Below, piece after piece: positions 29,321 through 38,285 of a stretch of 64,000 bases of DNA. Made by a program: the position numbers and the translations under genes. Numbering within the stretch: the first letter of the stretch is position 1; each line of letters opens with the position of its first letter. Origin of the DNA: Candidatus Fimenecus excrementigallinarum (GTDB lineage: Bacteria > Bacillota > Clostridia > Oscillospirales > Acutalibacteraceae); contig DVMW01000024.1 of NCBI GenBank assembly GCA_018714805.1, positions 124,001 through 188,000 of the forward strand, read 5' to 3'. Below the pieces are notes generated by a model. The model saw only the letters and a program-made list of their open reading frames with translations. It made no database searches and was not told where the DNA came from.

Positions 29321-29328
29321 GCGTTCTC

Positions 29329-29457
29329 TTATTTCCGGTTTTCCGCCGTCGGCGCGTCGCTGCGGTCGCCGGCGGGCTGCTCGTTCGTCCCGGCGGGCGT
29401 AGAGGGGGTGTTGGCCGGGGCGCTGTTGCCGCTGTGCTTTTTCTTGTTTTTGTCCAT
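29329..29457 (-). CDS. Small, predicted disordered 42-aa protein
   Basis: MDKNKKKHSGNSAPANTPSTPAGTNEQPAGDRSDAPTAENRK, preceded by GAGGTGAG-type SD; nested start within ORF 29329..29646. Confidence 0.5.
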   Translation of the reverse strand: MDKNKKKHSGNSAPANTPSTPAGTNEQPAGDRSDAPTAENRK

Positions 29458-29527
29458 TGTTCTCACCTCGCCCACAGTTTGCCCGGCGCGGCGGAGAATA
29501 TACGGAACAAGCAGCGTTTTTTTCGGC

Positions 29528-30667
29528 TTACAGCCCGGACGCCTTGAATATGCCCGCCAAAATATCGGCGCTTTTTTTGTCGGCGTGCAAAAGCGCCTCG
29601 CGCTTGCGTGCAAGCGCCCGGTCCTTGGTGAAGGCGTATTGCACAAGCCGGACCGCCCAAAAGACCGGCAGCAGGAACGGCGCTTTTTGCAGCACGGGAT
29701 AGCGCAGCCGCATATGCCGAAGCGGGGGAAACGCCGCGTGCCAAAGGCGGCGCAGCCTGCCGTGGCTCGTCTTGGCGGCGGCGGAGGCTTCTCCGGCGTG
29801 CCGGACCGGGGGACCCAGCAGGATGAAGTTGCCCATCAGCCGCAGCGTGTCGGTTTCCGCCGCCCCGTCAAACAGCACGCGGCAAAGCGCGCGCACGTTG
29901 CCGGCGAAATCGGCAAGCCCCATTTCCGAAAAGCGCGCTTCGGCAGCGGCAAAGTCGACCGCCGCCTTTTTTTCAAGCAGGTACAAATCCATGACCGGCC
30001 GGAAGCACGACCCGGCGGCCGTATAATGCTCGGCCAAATGCGCGAGCGTGTAGACGTACAGCTCGGTGTCCGACATTTTGTATTCATGCCCCGTCACCGG
30101 CACGGCGCGCGCCCAGACGTCGAGGAAAAACGGGTAGCGCGGGTCGTCCGGCTGAAACAGCGTGCGGTGCAGCTCGACGGTCAGAAACGGCTTTTGCATA
30201 TAGATGATATCCTTGCCGTTGTCCAGGTGCAGCTGCAGGCCGAGCGCCTCCAGCTGCGCCTGTGCGTTTGCGACGTCCGGCTCGCGCACCAGCACGTCCA
30301 TGTCGACCATGAAGCGCATTTCCGGCGCGGGGTACAGCGCCTTGACGTGCGTGCCCTTTAAAAGCAGAAAGTCGATGCCCGCGGCCTGCAGGCGCTCGCG
30401 CAGGCTTGTCAAAAACGTCTGCTGCGCCGCCTCGCGCAGGACGGCAAGCTGAAACGCCTTTTGGAGCGCGGCCGCATTTTCGGGCGGCAGCGCCGAAAGC
30501 CCGTCGCGCAGGGTCAGGCAGACGAGCGCTTCCACACAGTTGTTTTTGGCCAGGGTGCAGACGCCCGCCGGGTCGGAAAAGGCTTTGGCGTCCGGCGCCG
30601 CTTTTTCACACAGCGCCGCGCGGACTACGGCAAGCAGGTCCGCCTTGGCGCGCATTGCGTCAAGCAT
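29528..30667 (-). CDS. Uncharacterised nucleotidyltransferase family protein
   Basis: IDFLLLKGTHVKALYPAPEMRFMVDMDVLVRE motif typical of the NTP_transf_5-like family. Confidence 0.75.
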   Translation of the reverse strand: MLDAMRAKADLLAVVRAALCEKAAPDAKAFSDPAGVCTLAKNNCVEALVCLTLRDGLSALPPENAAALQKAFQLAVLREAAQQTFLTSLRERLQAAGIDFLLLKGTHVKALYPAPEMRFMVDMDVLVREPDVANAQAQLEALGLQLHLDNGKDIIYMQKPFLTVELHRTLFQPDDPRYPFFLDVWARAVPVTGHEYKMSDTELYVYTLAHLAEHYTAAGSCFRPVMDLYLLEKKAAVDFAAAEARFSEMGLADFAGNVRALCRVLFDGAAETDTLRLMGNFILLGPPVRHAGEASAAAKTSHGRLRRLWHAAFPPLRHMRLRYPVLQKAPFLLPVFWAVRLVQYAFTKDRALARKREALLHADKKSADILAGIFKASGL

Positions 30668-31586
30668 CGGTATTAGCCTCCGTCAAGCGCAACTGCGCCA
30701 AAACGGGGAAATGGTCGCTCGTATACACGCCGTCCGGCACATACCGGACCACCCGGAAGGCCTCGACCGTAAAGCCGGTTTTGGAGGTGAAGATGTAGTC
30801 GATGCAGTCGTTCTGCAGCGCTTCGCCCCAGTTTTGGTACGTCGCGCCCGTGTCCGCGTTTTGGGTCTGGTATTTGGCGTCCAAAAAGCTCTCTGTCGCG
30901 CTTTTGTAGGTGTCCGAGCTCTCCGTCGCGTTCATGTCGCCCATGAGCACCGCCGGCAAATCGCCAATCTCGTGCATTTTGTCGAGCACCACGTGAATCC
31001 CGTTGATGCGCGCCAAGTCGCTTACGTGGTCCAGGTGCGTGTTGAATACGGCGAACTGCGCGCCGCTCGCCTTTTCCTCGAGCACCACGTAGCTGCAAAT
31101 GCGGTAGCACGCCGCGTCCCAGTCCTTGCTCATCTCCCCGGGCGTTTCGGAAAGCCAGAAGGAGCCTTCGTCGAGCAGCGTGTACCGGTCGGCGCGGTAA
31201 AAGACGGGGCAGCCCTCGGAATTGACCGCGTTATCGCGGTAGGTGATGACGGATTTGTATTCCGGCAGCGTGTCGCGCAGGTACGCGTACTGCCATTTGG
31301 TCGCCTCCTGGAAGCCGATGACGTCCGGTGCGGCATCCGCCACGCCGTCCAAGAGCAAATCGGCGCGGTAGAACCAGTTTTTCTTGCCGAAATCGAGCGG
31401 GTTTAAGCAGCGCAGGTTGCAGCTCATGACCCGCACCTCGCCCGCGCCGGTCTCCGCCGGTACGGCGGCGGCCGCCTTTTGCTGCCGGTAGTGCGGGTAA
31501 TACCAGACAAAGGACGCGCCGAACGCCAGCAGGCCCGCAAGCACTGCGCCGCCCGCACCGAGGCCGATTCGTTTCCAAAGCTTCAT
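30660..31586 (-). CDS. Endonuclease/exonuclease/phosphatase family protein, membrane-anchored
   Basis: VRVMSCNLRCLNPLD, VIGFQEATKWQY, VLMGDMNATESSDTY, TSDHFPVLAQL; N-terminal hydrophobic segment. Confidence 0.88.
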   Translation of the reverse strand: MKLWKRIGLGAGGAVLAGLLAFGASFVWYYPHYRQQKAAAAVPAETGAGEVRVMSCNLRCLNPLDFGKKNWFYRADLLLDGVADAAPDVIGFQEATKWQYAYLRDTLPEYKSVITYRDNAVNSEGCPVFYRADRYTLLDEGSFWLSETPGEMSKDWDAACYRICSYVVLEEKASGAQFAVFNTHLDHVSDLARINGIHVVLDKMHEIGDLPAVLMGDMNATESSDTYKSATESFLDAKYQTQNADTGATYQNWGEALQNDCIDYIFTSKTGFTVEAFRVVRYVPDGVYTSDHFPVLAQLRLTEANTDA

Positions 31587-31658
31587 AAGGGACCCTCCCG
31601 TCGGATTTGATTTTCTGTCTGCATTGTAGCACAGGACATAAAAAAAGTCCATGAAAAA

Positions 31659-31688
31659 ACAGCGCGCCGTCTGCGGCGCGCCGTTTTT
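31659..31688 (-). terminator. Terminator after yebC
   Basis: AACGGCGCGCCGCAGACGGCGCGCTGTTTTTT on minus strand. Confidence 0.7.
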
Positions 31689-31696
31689 CGCTTGGA

Positions 31697-32434
31697 TTAT
31701 TCGTAGTCGTCTTCGTTTTCCCAGTTGTGGTAGACGGCCTGGATGTCGTCGCTCTCCTCAAACATTTCGAGCATCCGGCCCATGTTCTGAATATCCTCCG
31801 GCTTTTCGAGCTTCGTATAGGTCGAGGGGACATACTCGACGTCCGCCGACAGGAACGAATAGCCCTTGGCGGTTAAGTCGTCGCGCACGCCGCCCATGTC
31901 GTTGGGCTCGGTGCGGATTTCATAGACGTCGCCGTCCGACAAAAAGTCGGAAGCGCCCGCCTCCAGCGCGTCCTCCATGAGCTTGTCCTCGTCGAGCTCC
32001 TCCTTGTCGAGGATGAGCACGCCCTGCCGGGTGAACATAAAGGAGACGCAGCCCGACGTGCCCATGTTGCCGCCGAATTTGTCGAACGCGTGGCGCACGT
32101 CCGCGGCGGTGCGGTTGCGGTTGTCGGTCAGCGCTTCAATGATGACGGCAATGCCCGACGGGCCGTACCCCTCGTACACCACGTCCTCGTAATTGTCGGC
32201 GTTGCCTTCGCCCGCCGCCTTTTTGATGATGCGGTCGATGTTGTCGTTCGGCACGTTGTTGGCCTTGGCCTTGGCGATAACGTCCTTGAGCTTGGAGTTC
32301 GCCGCCGGGTCCGGGCCGCCCGCCTTGACGGCGACGGCAATTTCACGCCCGATTTTGGTAAACACCTTGGCGCGGGCGTTGTCGGTCTTTTCTTTTTTGC
32401 GTTTGATGGTGCTCCATTTGGAGTGTCCGGACAT
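31697..32434 (-). CDS. yebC: YebC/PmpR-family DNA-binding/translation-associated protein
   Basis: MSGHSKWSTIKRKKEKTDNARAKVFTKIGREI. Confidence 0.96.
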   Translation of the reverse strand: MSGHSKWSTIKRKKEKTDNARAKVFTKIGREIAVAVKAGGPDPAANSKLKDVIAKAKANNVPNDNIDRIIKKAAGEGNADNYEDVVYEGYGPSGIAVIIEALTDNRNRTAADVRHAFDKFGGNMGTSGCVSFMFTRQGVLILDKEELDEDKLMEDALEAGASDFLSDGDVYEIRTEPNDMGGVRDDLTAKGYSFLSADVEYVPSTYTKLEKPEDIQNMGRMLEMFEESDDIQAVYHNWENEDDYE

Positions 32435-32534
32435 AACTGTTTCACCTTCTTCAGAAATTACGCACAATAGTGTAGCACAGGAATCCGTTTTGCGCAAGGG
32501 CAAAAAGAGAACCGCCCAAAGCCATACGGCATTC

Positions 32535-34016
32535 TCACGCCCAAAGCCGGGTGGAAGCGTCCGGCGCGGCGGCAATGCGCTCGGCCAGGGCGCGCCGGAC
32601 CTCCTCGGTAAAATACGTCGTCTTCATCAGCCGGTCCGTTTTGGCGGCCAGCACAATCCAGGAAAGCCGGGCGTTGCCGAACGTCTTCTGTATCGGGTCG
32701 GTTTTGGCCGTGAGCTGCTGGATGTCGCCGTAGCGCACGTAGCGCACGGTTTTTTGGAACCCGCCGGACGTGTAGCGAAGCCCCGTTTCGGAAAGGCAGA
32801 GCCGCGTGATGCGCGCCGCGAATTTGTGCTCGACTTCGCCGTATAAAAGCCAGGCGCCCGCAAGCGCGGCCCCCGCGGGCAGCGAAAACGGCGCGACAAC
32901 GCAGAACAGCAAAAGGCACTTGCCCGCGTGCAGCAGCCGCATTTGCAGAATGCCGGCGTGCGCGGGCTTTTTTTCGTCGGAAAGGTCGCCGAAGTCCGCC
33001 GTCAGCGCGCGGCAGATAGCCTGCGCCTCTTCTTGCGGCGCGTACAGGCAAAGCAGCGGCCGCTCCTTTTCGTTACCGTAGCCCATAACGGTGACCTCGA
33101 CATACGCGCGCCTGCAAAGCCGCGCAAGCAGGCTTTGGCGGACGGTTACGGTGTTGACCTTATTCGGCGCAAAGGCATAGGTCTGGCGGTTGAAAAGCCC
33201 GTGGGAAACGGTGACGCGCGCGTCGTCCGCCGTTACCGTGTAGCCGAACAACCGCACAAACTGCACGACGCCGGTCGAAAAGAGGAAGGCGGCGATGGCA
33301 AGAAGAATCACCCGGAACGCAATCCCGCCCGCGCCGTCGCGCATCCCGGGCAGAAACTGCACCGCCCACAGGGAAAGCAGCAGCACCGGCGGCGTCAGGG
33401 AGACGGTCAGCAGCACGTGCAGGAGCACCCCGGCGGGCGAATAGCGCAGCTCCCGCTTGGCACCGGCCGCCGGCTCTTCGACGTCCGCGTCCTTTGCGAC
33501 CGCCTTCTGCGTTTCCAGAAAGCGGGCGAACGCCTCCGCCTCCCGCAGCGTTAAAACAAGCGTCAGCTTCGTTCTTGCCCCGGCGGCGGAGTTGAGCTCC
33601 AGACGCACCGACGCAAGGGAAAACAGCCGCTTGTCGGGGGAACGGCGGATGCTGACGGTGGAAACGGCCGCAAGCGGCACGCGCGTTTCCTTTTGCGCAA
33701 AGCCCCGGCGGGCGGTGTAGCAGAAGACCCCCGCGCGCACGCAGAACGTCGTGCGCTTCCAGGCGTATACGCTCCACAAAAGCGCCAAAAGCCCCGCTAT
33801 CGGAATGACCCCGGCGGCAAGCAGCAGCAAAAACCGCCCGTTTGCGAGCGCGCCGGTCAGGGTTTCGCGCCAGCCCCCCGAAAACAGCTGCTCCCAGAAA
33901 TTTTCGGGCAGCTCGTTTTCCCATTGCGTCCAAAATACAAAAAGCGCGGCGAGCAGGACGATGCCGGTGCGCTCGACAATATAATACGGGTGGTTGCGGC
34001 GCGGCGTCTCAAACAT
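32535..34016 (-). CDS. Membrane protein with bacterial PH domains (YdbT-like)
   Basis: Paired TM segments and repeated bPH2-like modules; followed upstream by a YdbS-like ORF. Confidence 0.78.
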   Translation of the reverse strand: MFETPRRNHPYYIVERTGIVLLAALFVFWTQWENELPENFWEQLFSGGWRETLTGALANGRFLLLLAAGVIPIAGLLALLWSVYAWKRTTFCVRAGVFCYTARRGFAQKETRVPLAAVSTVSIRRSPDKRLFSLASVRLELNSAAGARTKLTLVLTLREAEAFARFLETQKAVAKDADVEEPAAGAKRELRYSPAGVLLHVLLTVSLTPPVLLLSLWAVQFLPGMRDGAGGIAFRVILLAIAAFLFSTGVVQFVRLFGYTVTADDARVTVSHGLFNRQTYAFAPNKVNTVTVRQSLLARLCRRAYVEVTVMGYGNEKERPLLCLYAPQEEAQAICRALTADFGDLSDEKKPAHAGILQMRLLHAGKCLLLFCVVAPFSLPAGAALAGAWLLYGEVEHKFAARITRLCLSETGLRYTSGGFQKTVRYVRYGDIQQLTAKTDPIQKTFGNARLSWIVLAAKTDRLMKTTYFTEEVRRALAERIAAAPDASTRLWA

Positions 34017-34509
34017 CGTCGGCCTCCCCGGGGCGCGAAAGCCTCGTTTTCAGCCGCGTGTGCAGCCCCTCTGCGACCGCCGCCGCCTGCTCCTCCTCCA
34101 AAAAGCCCAAAACAGCCGTGCCGCCCGCCGTCGTGACCTCCACGCGCGCAAGCCGGCAGAGCCGGTCGAGCGGCCCGCTGCTGATTTCGATTTGGTGGAT
34201 GCGGTCCACGGGGACGACGGTGCGCTTTTGGAACAGCACGCCCTCGGAAATTTCCAGCCGGTCCTGCGCCAAAAGATAGCGGTAGCGTCGATAGCGCAGG
34301 CGCGGCAGAAGCAGAAAATCAAGCAGGCAGTACCCCGCGCCGACGCACAGCACCACCGTGCCCGCCGTCGGCAGCTCGAGCGCGCACAGTCCGGCCCGCG
34401 CCGCGCAGAACAGCGCGAACAAAAGCAGCATCCGTATCCCTGTCGTCAGGCGCATGAGCCGCAGCGCGCGGCGGGACAGGCTTTGCGGCGTTTGAAGCGT
34501 ATCTTCCAT
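34009..34509 (-). CDS. PH domain-containing membrane protein (YdbS-like)
   Basis: Two TM helices, then YRYLLAQDRLEISEGVLFQKRTVVPVDRIHQIEISSGPLDRLCRLARVEV. Confidence 0.85.
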   Translation of the reverse strand: MEDTLQTPQSLSRRALRLMRLTTGIRMLLLFALFCAARAGLCALELPTAGTVVLCVGAGYCLLDFLLLPRLRYRRYRYLLAQDRLEISEGVLFQKRTVVPVDRIHQIEISSGPLDRLCRLARVEVTTAGGTAVLGFLEEEQAAAVAEGLHTRLKTRLSRPGEADDV

Positions 34510-34604
34510 GTTTTCCTCCCCGAACGGTTCTCCCCGTATCGTACCATATCCGCGGCGCGAGCACAAGAGGGGGCGCGCCGTGTGTGAAAAATTCCCCGTA
34601 TGCC

Positions 34605-34633
34605 TTGACCGCGCGCCGATTTTGCAATACAAT
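34605..34633 (+). promoter_or_regulatory. Promoter for uxaC (TTGACC-17-TACAAT)
   Basis: TTGACC 34605-34610, TACAAT 34628-34633. Confidence 0.65.
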
Positions 34634-34651
34634 AAAAACAAGACAGGCCGT

Positions 34652-36079
34652 ATGGCAAAAGGGGCGATTGTTTTGAAGCGATTCCTGGACAAGGATTTCC
34701 TTCTGACCACCAAAACGGCGAAGGAGCTGTACCGCCGCGGCGCGGAAAAAACACCGATTTTTGACTGGCACTGCCATCTGTCTCCCAAGGAGATTTATGA
34801 AAACCGGCAGCCCGCCGACATTGCCGAGCTGTGGCTCGCGGGCGACCACTATAAGTGGCGGCTGATGCGCTCCTGCGGCGTGGACGAGGCATACGTTACG
34901 GGCACAAAGCCGAACGCCGAAAAGTTCCGCGCGTTCGCGGAAAGCCTGCCCTTCGCCGTCGGCAACCCGATGTACCACTGGACGCATCTCGAGCTGCAGC
35001 GGTATTTTGGGGTCGAGGAGCCCTTAAGCGGCAAAACGGCGGCGGAAATTTACCACCGCTGCAACGAAAAGATTCGCGCGGGTGATTTTTCGCCCCGCGC
35101 GCTGATTGCCCGTTCGAACGTGCGCTGCGTCTGCACGACGGACGACCCCGCCGACACGCTCGAATACCATCGGCTTTTGCAAAAGGAAACGGGGTTTGCC
35201 TGCCGCGTGCTGCCCGCCTTCCGCCCGGACAAGGCGCTGCACATCGAGCAGCCGGCCTTTATCCCCTGGATAGCGGCGCTGGAAAAGGCGGTCGGGCGCG
35301 AGATTCGCACGTTTTCGGAGCTCAAGGCGGCGCTCACGGAACGCATGGATTTGTTCGACAGCCTCGGCTGCTGCGCGAGCGACCATTCCTTCGCCTATGT
35401 CCCGTACTGCCCGGCGACCGATTCCGAGGTGGAAAAGATATTCAAGCTCGGCCTCATCGGCGGCACGCTGACGACGGAAGAGACCGACAAATACCGCACC
35501 GCCCTTTTGCGCTTCCTCGGCGCCGAATACGCGCGCCGCGGCTGGGTGATGGAGCTGCACATCGGCGCGATGCGCAACAACAACCGCCGGATGTTTGAGC
35601 GCCTGGGCCCCGACACGGGCTTTGATTCCATCAACGACTATCCCGTCGCCGAGGGGCTTTCCGGGCTGCTCGACGCGCTCGAGCGCAAGGGGAGCCTGCC
35701 GCGGACCGTTTTGTTTGCCCTTAATCCCAAGGACAACTACGTGCTCGGCGCCATGCTCGGCAACTTCCAGAGCAGCGAATGCCCGTCCAAAATCCAATTC
35801 GGCTCGGCGTGGTGGTTCAACGACAATTATACCGGGATGCGCGAGCAGCTGCAAACGCTTGCGAACCTCGGCGTGCTCGGGAAATTCGTCGGCATGGTCA
35901 CGGATTCGCGCAGCTTCCTTTCCTACCCGCGCCACGAGTATTTCCGCCGCATTCTCTGCGAGCTGCTCGGCGACTGGGTGGAGGAGGGGAAATACCCCAA
36001 CGACCTCGACTTTCTTTCCAAGCTTGTCGCCGATATTTCGTATTACAACGCCGAACGCTATTTCGGCCTGCAAAACTGA
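34652..36079 (+). CDS. uxaC: Glucuronate isomerase
   Basis: FLDKDFLLTTKTAKELYRRGAEKTPIFDWHCHLSPKEIYENR ... WWFNDNYTGMREQL ... GMVTDSRSFLSYPRHEYFRR. A TTG start at 34673 is possible. Confidence 0.95.
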   Translation: MAKGAIVLKRFLDKDFLLTTKTAKELYRRGAEKTPIFDWHCHLSPKEIYENRQPADIAELWLAGDHYKWRLMRSCGVDEAYVTGTKPNAEKFRAFAESLPFAVGNPMYHWTHLELQRYFGVEEPLSGKTAAEIYHRCNEKIRAGDFSPRALIARSNVRCVCTTDDPADTLEYHRLLQKETGFACRVLPAFRPDKALHIEQPAFIPWIAALEKAVGREIRTFSELKAALTERMDLFDSLGCCASDHSFAYVPYCPATDSEVEKIFKLGLIGGTLTTEETDKYRTALLRFLGAEYARRGWVMELHIGAMRNNNRRMFERLGPDTGFDSINDYPVAEGLSGLLDALERKGSLPRTVLFALNPKDNYVLGAMLGNFQSSECPSKIQFGSAWWFNDNYTGMREQLQTLANLGVLGKFVGMVTDSRSFLSYPRHEYFRRILCELLGDWVEEGKYPNDLDFLSKLVADISYYNAERYFGLQN

Positions 36080-36091
36080 GCTGCAAGCAAT

Positions 36092-36118
36092 AACGCCCGG
36101 CAAAAGCCGGGCGTTTTT
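36092..36118 (+). terminator. Terminator after uxaC
   Basis: AACGCCCGGCAAAAGCCGGGCGTTTTT. Confidence 0.9.
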
Positions 36119-36157
36119 CCGTATTTTTCGGAAAATCGAAAAATGCAAAATTTCCTC

Positions 36158-36186
36158 TTGCAATTCGGCAAGTTATCCGATATAAT
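36158..36186 (+). promoter_or_regulatory. Promoter for tRNA-Thr (TTGCAA-17-TATAAT)
   Basis: TTGCAA 36158-36163, TATAAT 36181-36186. Confidence 0.75.
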
Positions 36187-36224
36187 ATAAAAGCTGTCGC
36201 CCCCGCTTTGGCGCAGGAACCTAT

Positions 36225-36300
36225 GCTGCTGTGGCTCAGTTGGTAGAGCAGCTGATTCGTAATCAGCAGGTCGGCGGTTCGAGTCCGCCCAGCAGCTCCA
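36225..36300 (+). tRNA. tRNA-Thr (anticodon CGT)
   Basis: GCTGCTG acceptor pairs with CAGCAGC; anticodon stem/loop GCTGA-TTCGTAA-TCAGC; T-loop GGTTCGAGTCC; encoded (T)CCA end. Confidence 0.95.
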
Positions 36301-36301
36301 T

Positions 36302-36328
36302 CCCCGAAGGCTTTTGCTTTCGGGGTTT
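36302..36328 (+). terminator. Terminator after tRNA-Thr
   Basis: CCCCGAAGGCTTTTGCTTTCGGGGTTTT. Confidence 0.8.
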
Positions 36329-36350
36329 TCCTTTTCCAAAAAATGCCGCG

Positions 36351-36379
36351 TTGACAGAATGCGACATATCTTTTATAAT
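36351..36379 (+). promoter_or_regulatory. Perfect-consensus sigma-A promoter for the secreted cohesin-like protein (TTGACA-17-TATAAT)
   Basis: TTGACA 36351-36356, TATAAT 36374-36379. Confidence 0.85.
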
Positions 36380-36428
36380 GATAAAATAGAGTTTCGCCCG
36401 AAAACGGGCGCAAAGGAAGGACGTGCCC

Positions 36429-37703
36429 ATGAAACGATTAGTCAGCCTTCTGGCGGTTCTGGCGCTGCTGTGCGGCGTGTGCGCCGTACCGGCCGCCGCC
36501 GTGCAGACCTCTGCGGCGCTGACGCTTTCGGCGAGCAAGACCTCGGCAAACGCCGGCGACGTCATCACCGTATCCGTCAGCGTGTCCGCCAACTCGAACC
36601 TCGGCACGCTCGACTGCAATGTTTCGTTTGACCCGGCGTACTTTGCGGCGAACGAGGGCACGGCAACAACGGCGATTATGCAGCTGGGCGACGTCAGATA
36701 TGCGGATGCGAGCGTGCGGTATGTCGGTGTTGCGAGCGGGTATATCACGGCGGGCGGCGCGCTGTTCACCTTCCAGATGCGCGTCGTAAAGCCCGGCGGG
36801 ACCCTGACGCTGAATATTACAAAGGCGGAGGACGGCCGTTCGCAGGACGGGGAAGTCGTAACGAGTCAGGTCGTCGCCAATTCCAAGCGCAGCGTAACGG
36901 TTTCCTGTGCGCACTCGCAGACAAAGACGACCGTCACCAAGCAGCCGACCTGCACGTCGGCGGGGCAGTCCGTCGTGACCTGTACGGTCTGCGGCCGGCA
37001 GCTTTCCACCGGGACCATCGCCGCCAAGGGGCACACCGCCGGCGGTTGGACCGTGACGAAGGCGGCTACGTGCAAAGGCACGGGCACGCGCGTCCAGAAG
37101 TGTACCGTCTGCGGCGCGACCGTTCGCACCGAGACTATCCCCGCGGCCGGCCACAAGCTTTCCGACTGGAAGGTCACCAAGGAACCGACCTGCACCGAAA
37201 AGGGCAGCCGCACGGGGACTTGTACCGTTTGCGGACAGACCGTGACGGAAGAGATTGCCGCGCTCGGGCACGACATCCCCGCGGGGACGGTGACCAAGGA
37301 ACCGACCTGCACCGAGGCGGGCGAGCGCACCGGCGTCTGCACGCGCTGCGGCAAATCCGCGACGGAAACGGTTCCCGCGCTCGGCCACCGGTTCGGCGAA
37401 TGGACCGTCCTGCGCGAAGCGACCGCCGACGCTCCCGGCGAACGCGAGCGCGTCTGCGCGGTCTGCGGCGCCAAGGAGACCGAGGAGATTCCCTTCGGCG
37501 TGACGCTGCCGGCTGAAACGACCGCCGGGAATACGCAAGCCGGGACCTTGACCGAGACGACGACCGCACCGGCGTCCGAGGAAAAGGCGCCGCGCTCCAA
37601 CGCCGCCGTTGTCGGCATCGCCTGCGTCGCCGCCGTGCTGGCCGTTACGGCCGGCGCCGCCGCCGTGACGCTGCACCGCAAAAAGACGCGCGCGTCCAAA
37701 TAA
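36429..37703 (+). CDS. Secreted, membrane-anchored protein with cohesin-like domain and Cys-rich tandem repeats
   Basis: Signal peptide (MKRLVSLLAVLALLCGVCAVPAAA), cohesin-like beta-sandwich (LTLSASKTSANAGDVITVSVSVSANSNLGTLDCNVSFDPAYF), five ~35-40-aa repeats with CxxCG, C-terminal TM helix and basic tail. Confidence 0.8.
   Translation: MKRLVSLLAVLALLCGVCAVPAAAVQTSAALTLSASKTSANAGDVITVSVSVSANSNLGTLDCNVSFDPAYFAANEGTATTAIMQLGDVRYADASVRYVGVASGYITAGGALFTFQMRVVKPGGTLTLNITKAEDGRSQDGEVVTSQVVANSKRSVTVSCAHSQTKTTVTKQPTCTSAGQSVVTCTVCGRQLSTGTIAAKGHTAGGWTVTKAATCKGTGTRVQKCTVCGATVRTETIPAAGHKLSDWKVTKEPTCTEKGSRTGTCTVCGQTVTEEIAALGHDIPAGTVTKEPTCTEAGERTGVCTRCGKSATETVPALGHRFGEWTVLREATADAPGERERVCAVCGAKETEEIPFGVTLPAETTAGNTQAGTLTETTTAPASEEKAPRSNAAVVGIACVAAVLAVTAGAAAVTLHRKKTRASK
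36905..37503 (+). repeat. Five tandem protein-level repeats: TVTKEPTCTEKGxRTGxCTVCGxxxTExIPALGH
   Basis: Aligned by eye in the 36429 CDS; repeats 1-4 keep C-x9/10-C-x2-C-...-H, repeat 5 is degenerate. Confidence 0.85.
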
Positions 37704-37719
37704 ACAGGGGCAAAAAGGA

Positions 37720-37753
37720 AACACGGGCAAGCAATCTGCTTGCCCGTGTTTTG
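37720..37753. terminator. Convergent terminator hairpin
   Basis: AACACGGGCAAGCA-ATC-TGCTTGCCCGTGTTTT. Confidence 0.82.
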
Positions 37754-37772
37754 TGCGCTCAGCAAAGGATGC

Positions 37773-38099
37773 TTATTTCTTGGCGAGCTTTACAAGCGTC
37801 AGCACCGCGCCGGGGTCGCCGGAAATCGAGACCTTGCCGGTGGTGTAGGCGATGACCGGGTCCGCCTTGCCGTCGAGAATCTTCATCAGATTCGTCGGCG
37901 CAACGGTCACGACCGCCTTGTTGTCATGATAGTCGTACGGCTCCACGTTGACGCGGCCGTCCTTCGCTTCGATGTAGAAAACACCCTCGACATTTTTGCC
38001 GACCAGATTGACCTGGATGGCAACGACGCCGTTGACGGAAGAAGCGTCCACGTCCTCGTACTTTGCCTTGACCTTGGCAACGACCTGTTCGTAAGTCAT
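37773..38099 (-). CDS. SCP-2 sterol-transfer-like lipid-binding protein
   Basis: MTYEQVVAKVKAKYEDVDASSVNGVVAIQVNLVGKNVEGVFYIEAKDGRVNVEPYDYHDNKAVVTVAPTNLMKILDGKADPVIAYTTGKVSISGDPGAVLTL; SCP2-type signature. Confidence 0.82.
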   Translation of the reverse strand: MTYEQVVAKVKAKYEDVDASSVNGVVAIQVNLVGKNVEGVFYIEAKDGRVNVEPYDYHDNKAVVTVAPTNLMKILDGKADPVIAYTTGKVSISGDPGAVLTLVKLAKK

Positions 38100-38285
38100 G
38101 GGAACTGCCTCCTTTCCTCTGCGTTCTTTTTTTGGAAAAGCCTTTTTGGCTGTTCCTATTGTAGCACGCCGCGCCGCGCCGCGCAACGGTTTTTCGTCGA
38201 AAAAAAGACGGTTTTTCCGACACTTTCCGGCAGGAAGTTGGGCAAAATCACGTGCCCGAAGGCGCCACGGATTTTTGAGAAACAC

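Noticed and set aside
29329-29457. 42-aa peptide as a RiPP precursor
   Set aside because: No leader/core pattern, no Cys or aromatic core, and no radical-SAM, YcaO or lanthipeptide-type maturase nearby; the neighbouring nucleotidyltransferase alone is insufficient.
36905-37503. Repeat array considered as a mobile or CRISPR-like repeat
   Set aside because: Repeats are conserved at protein level inside one ORF and diverged at DNA level; they are protein modules.
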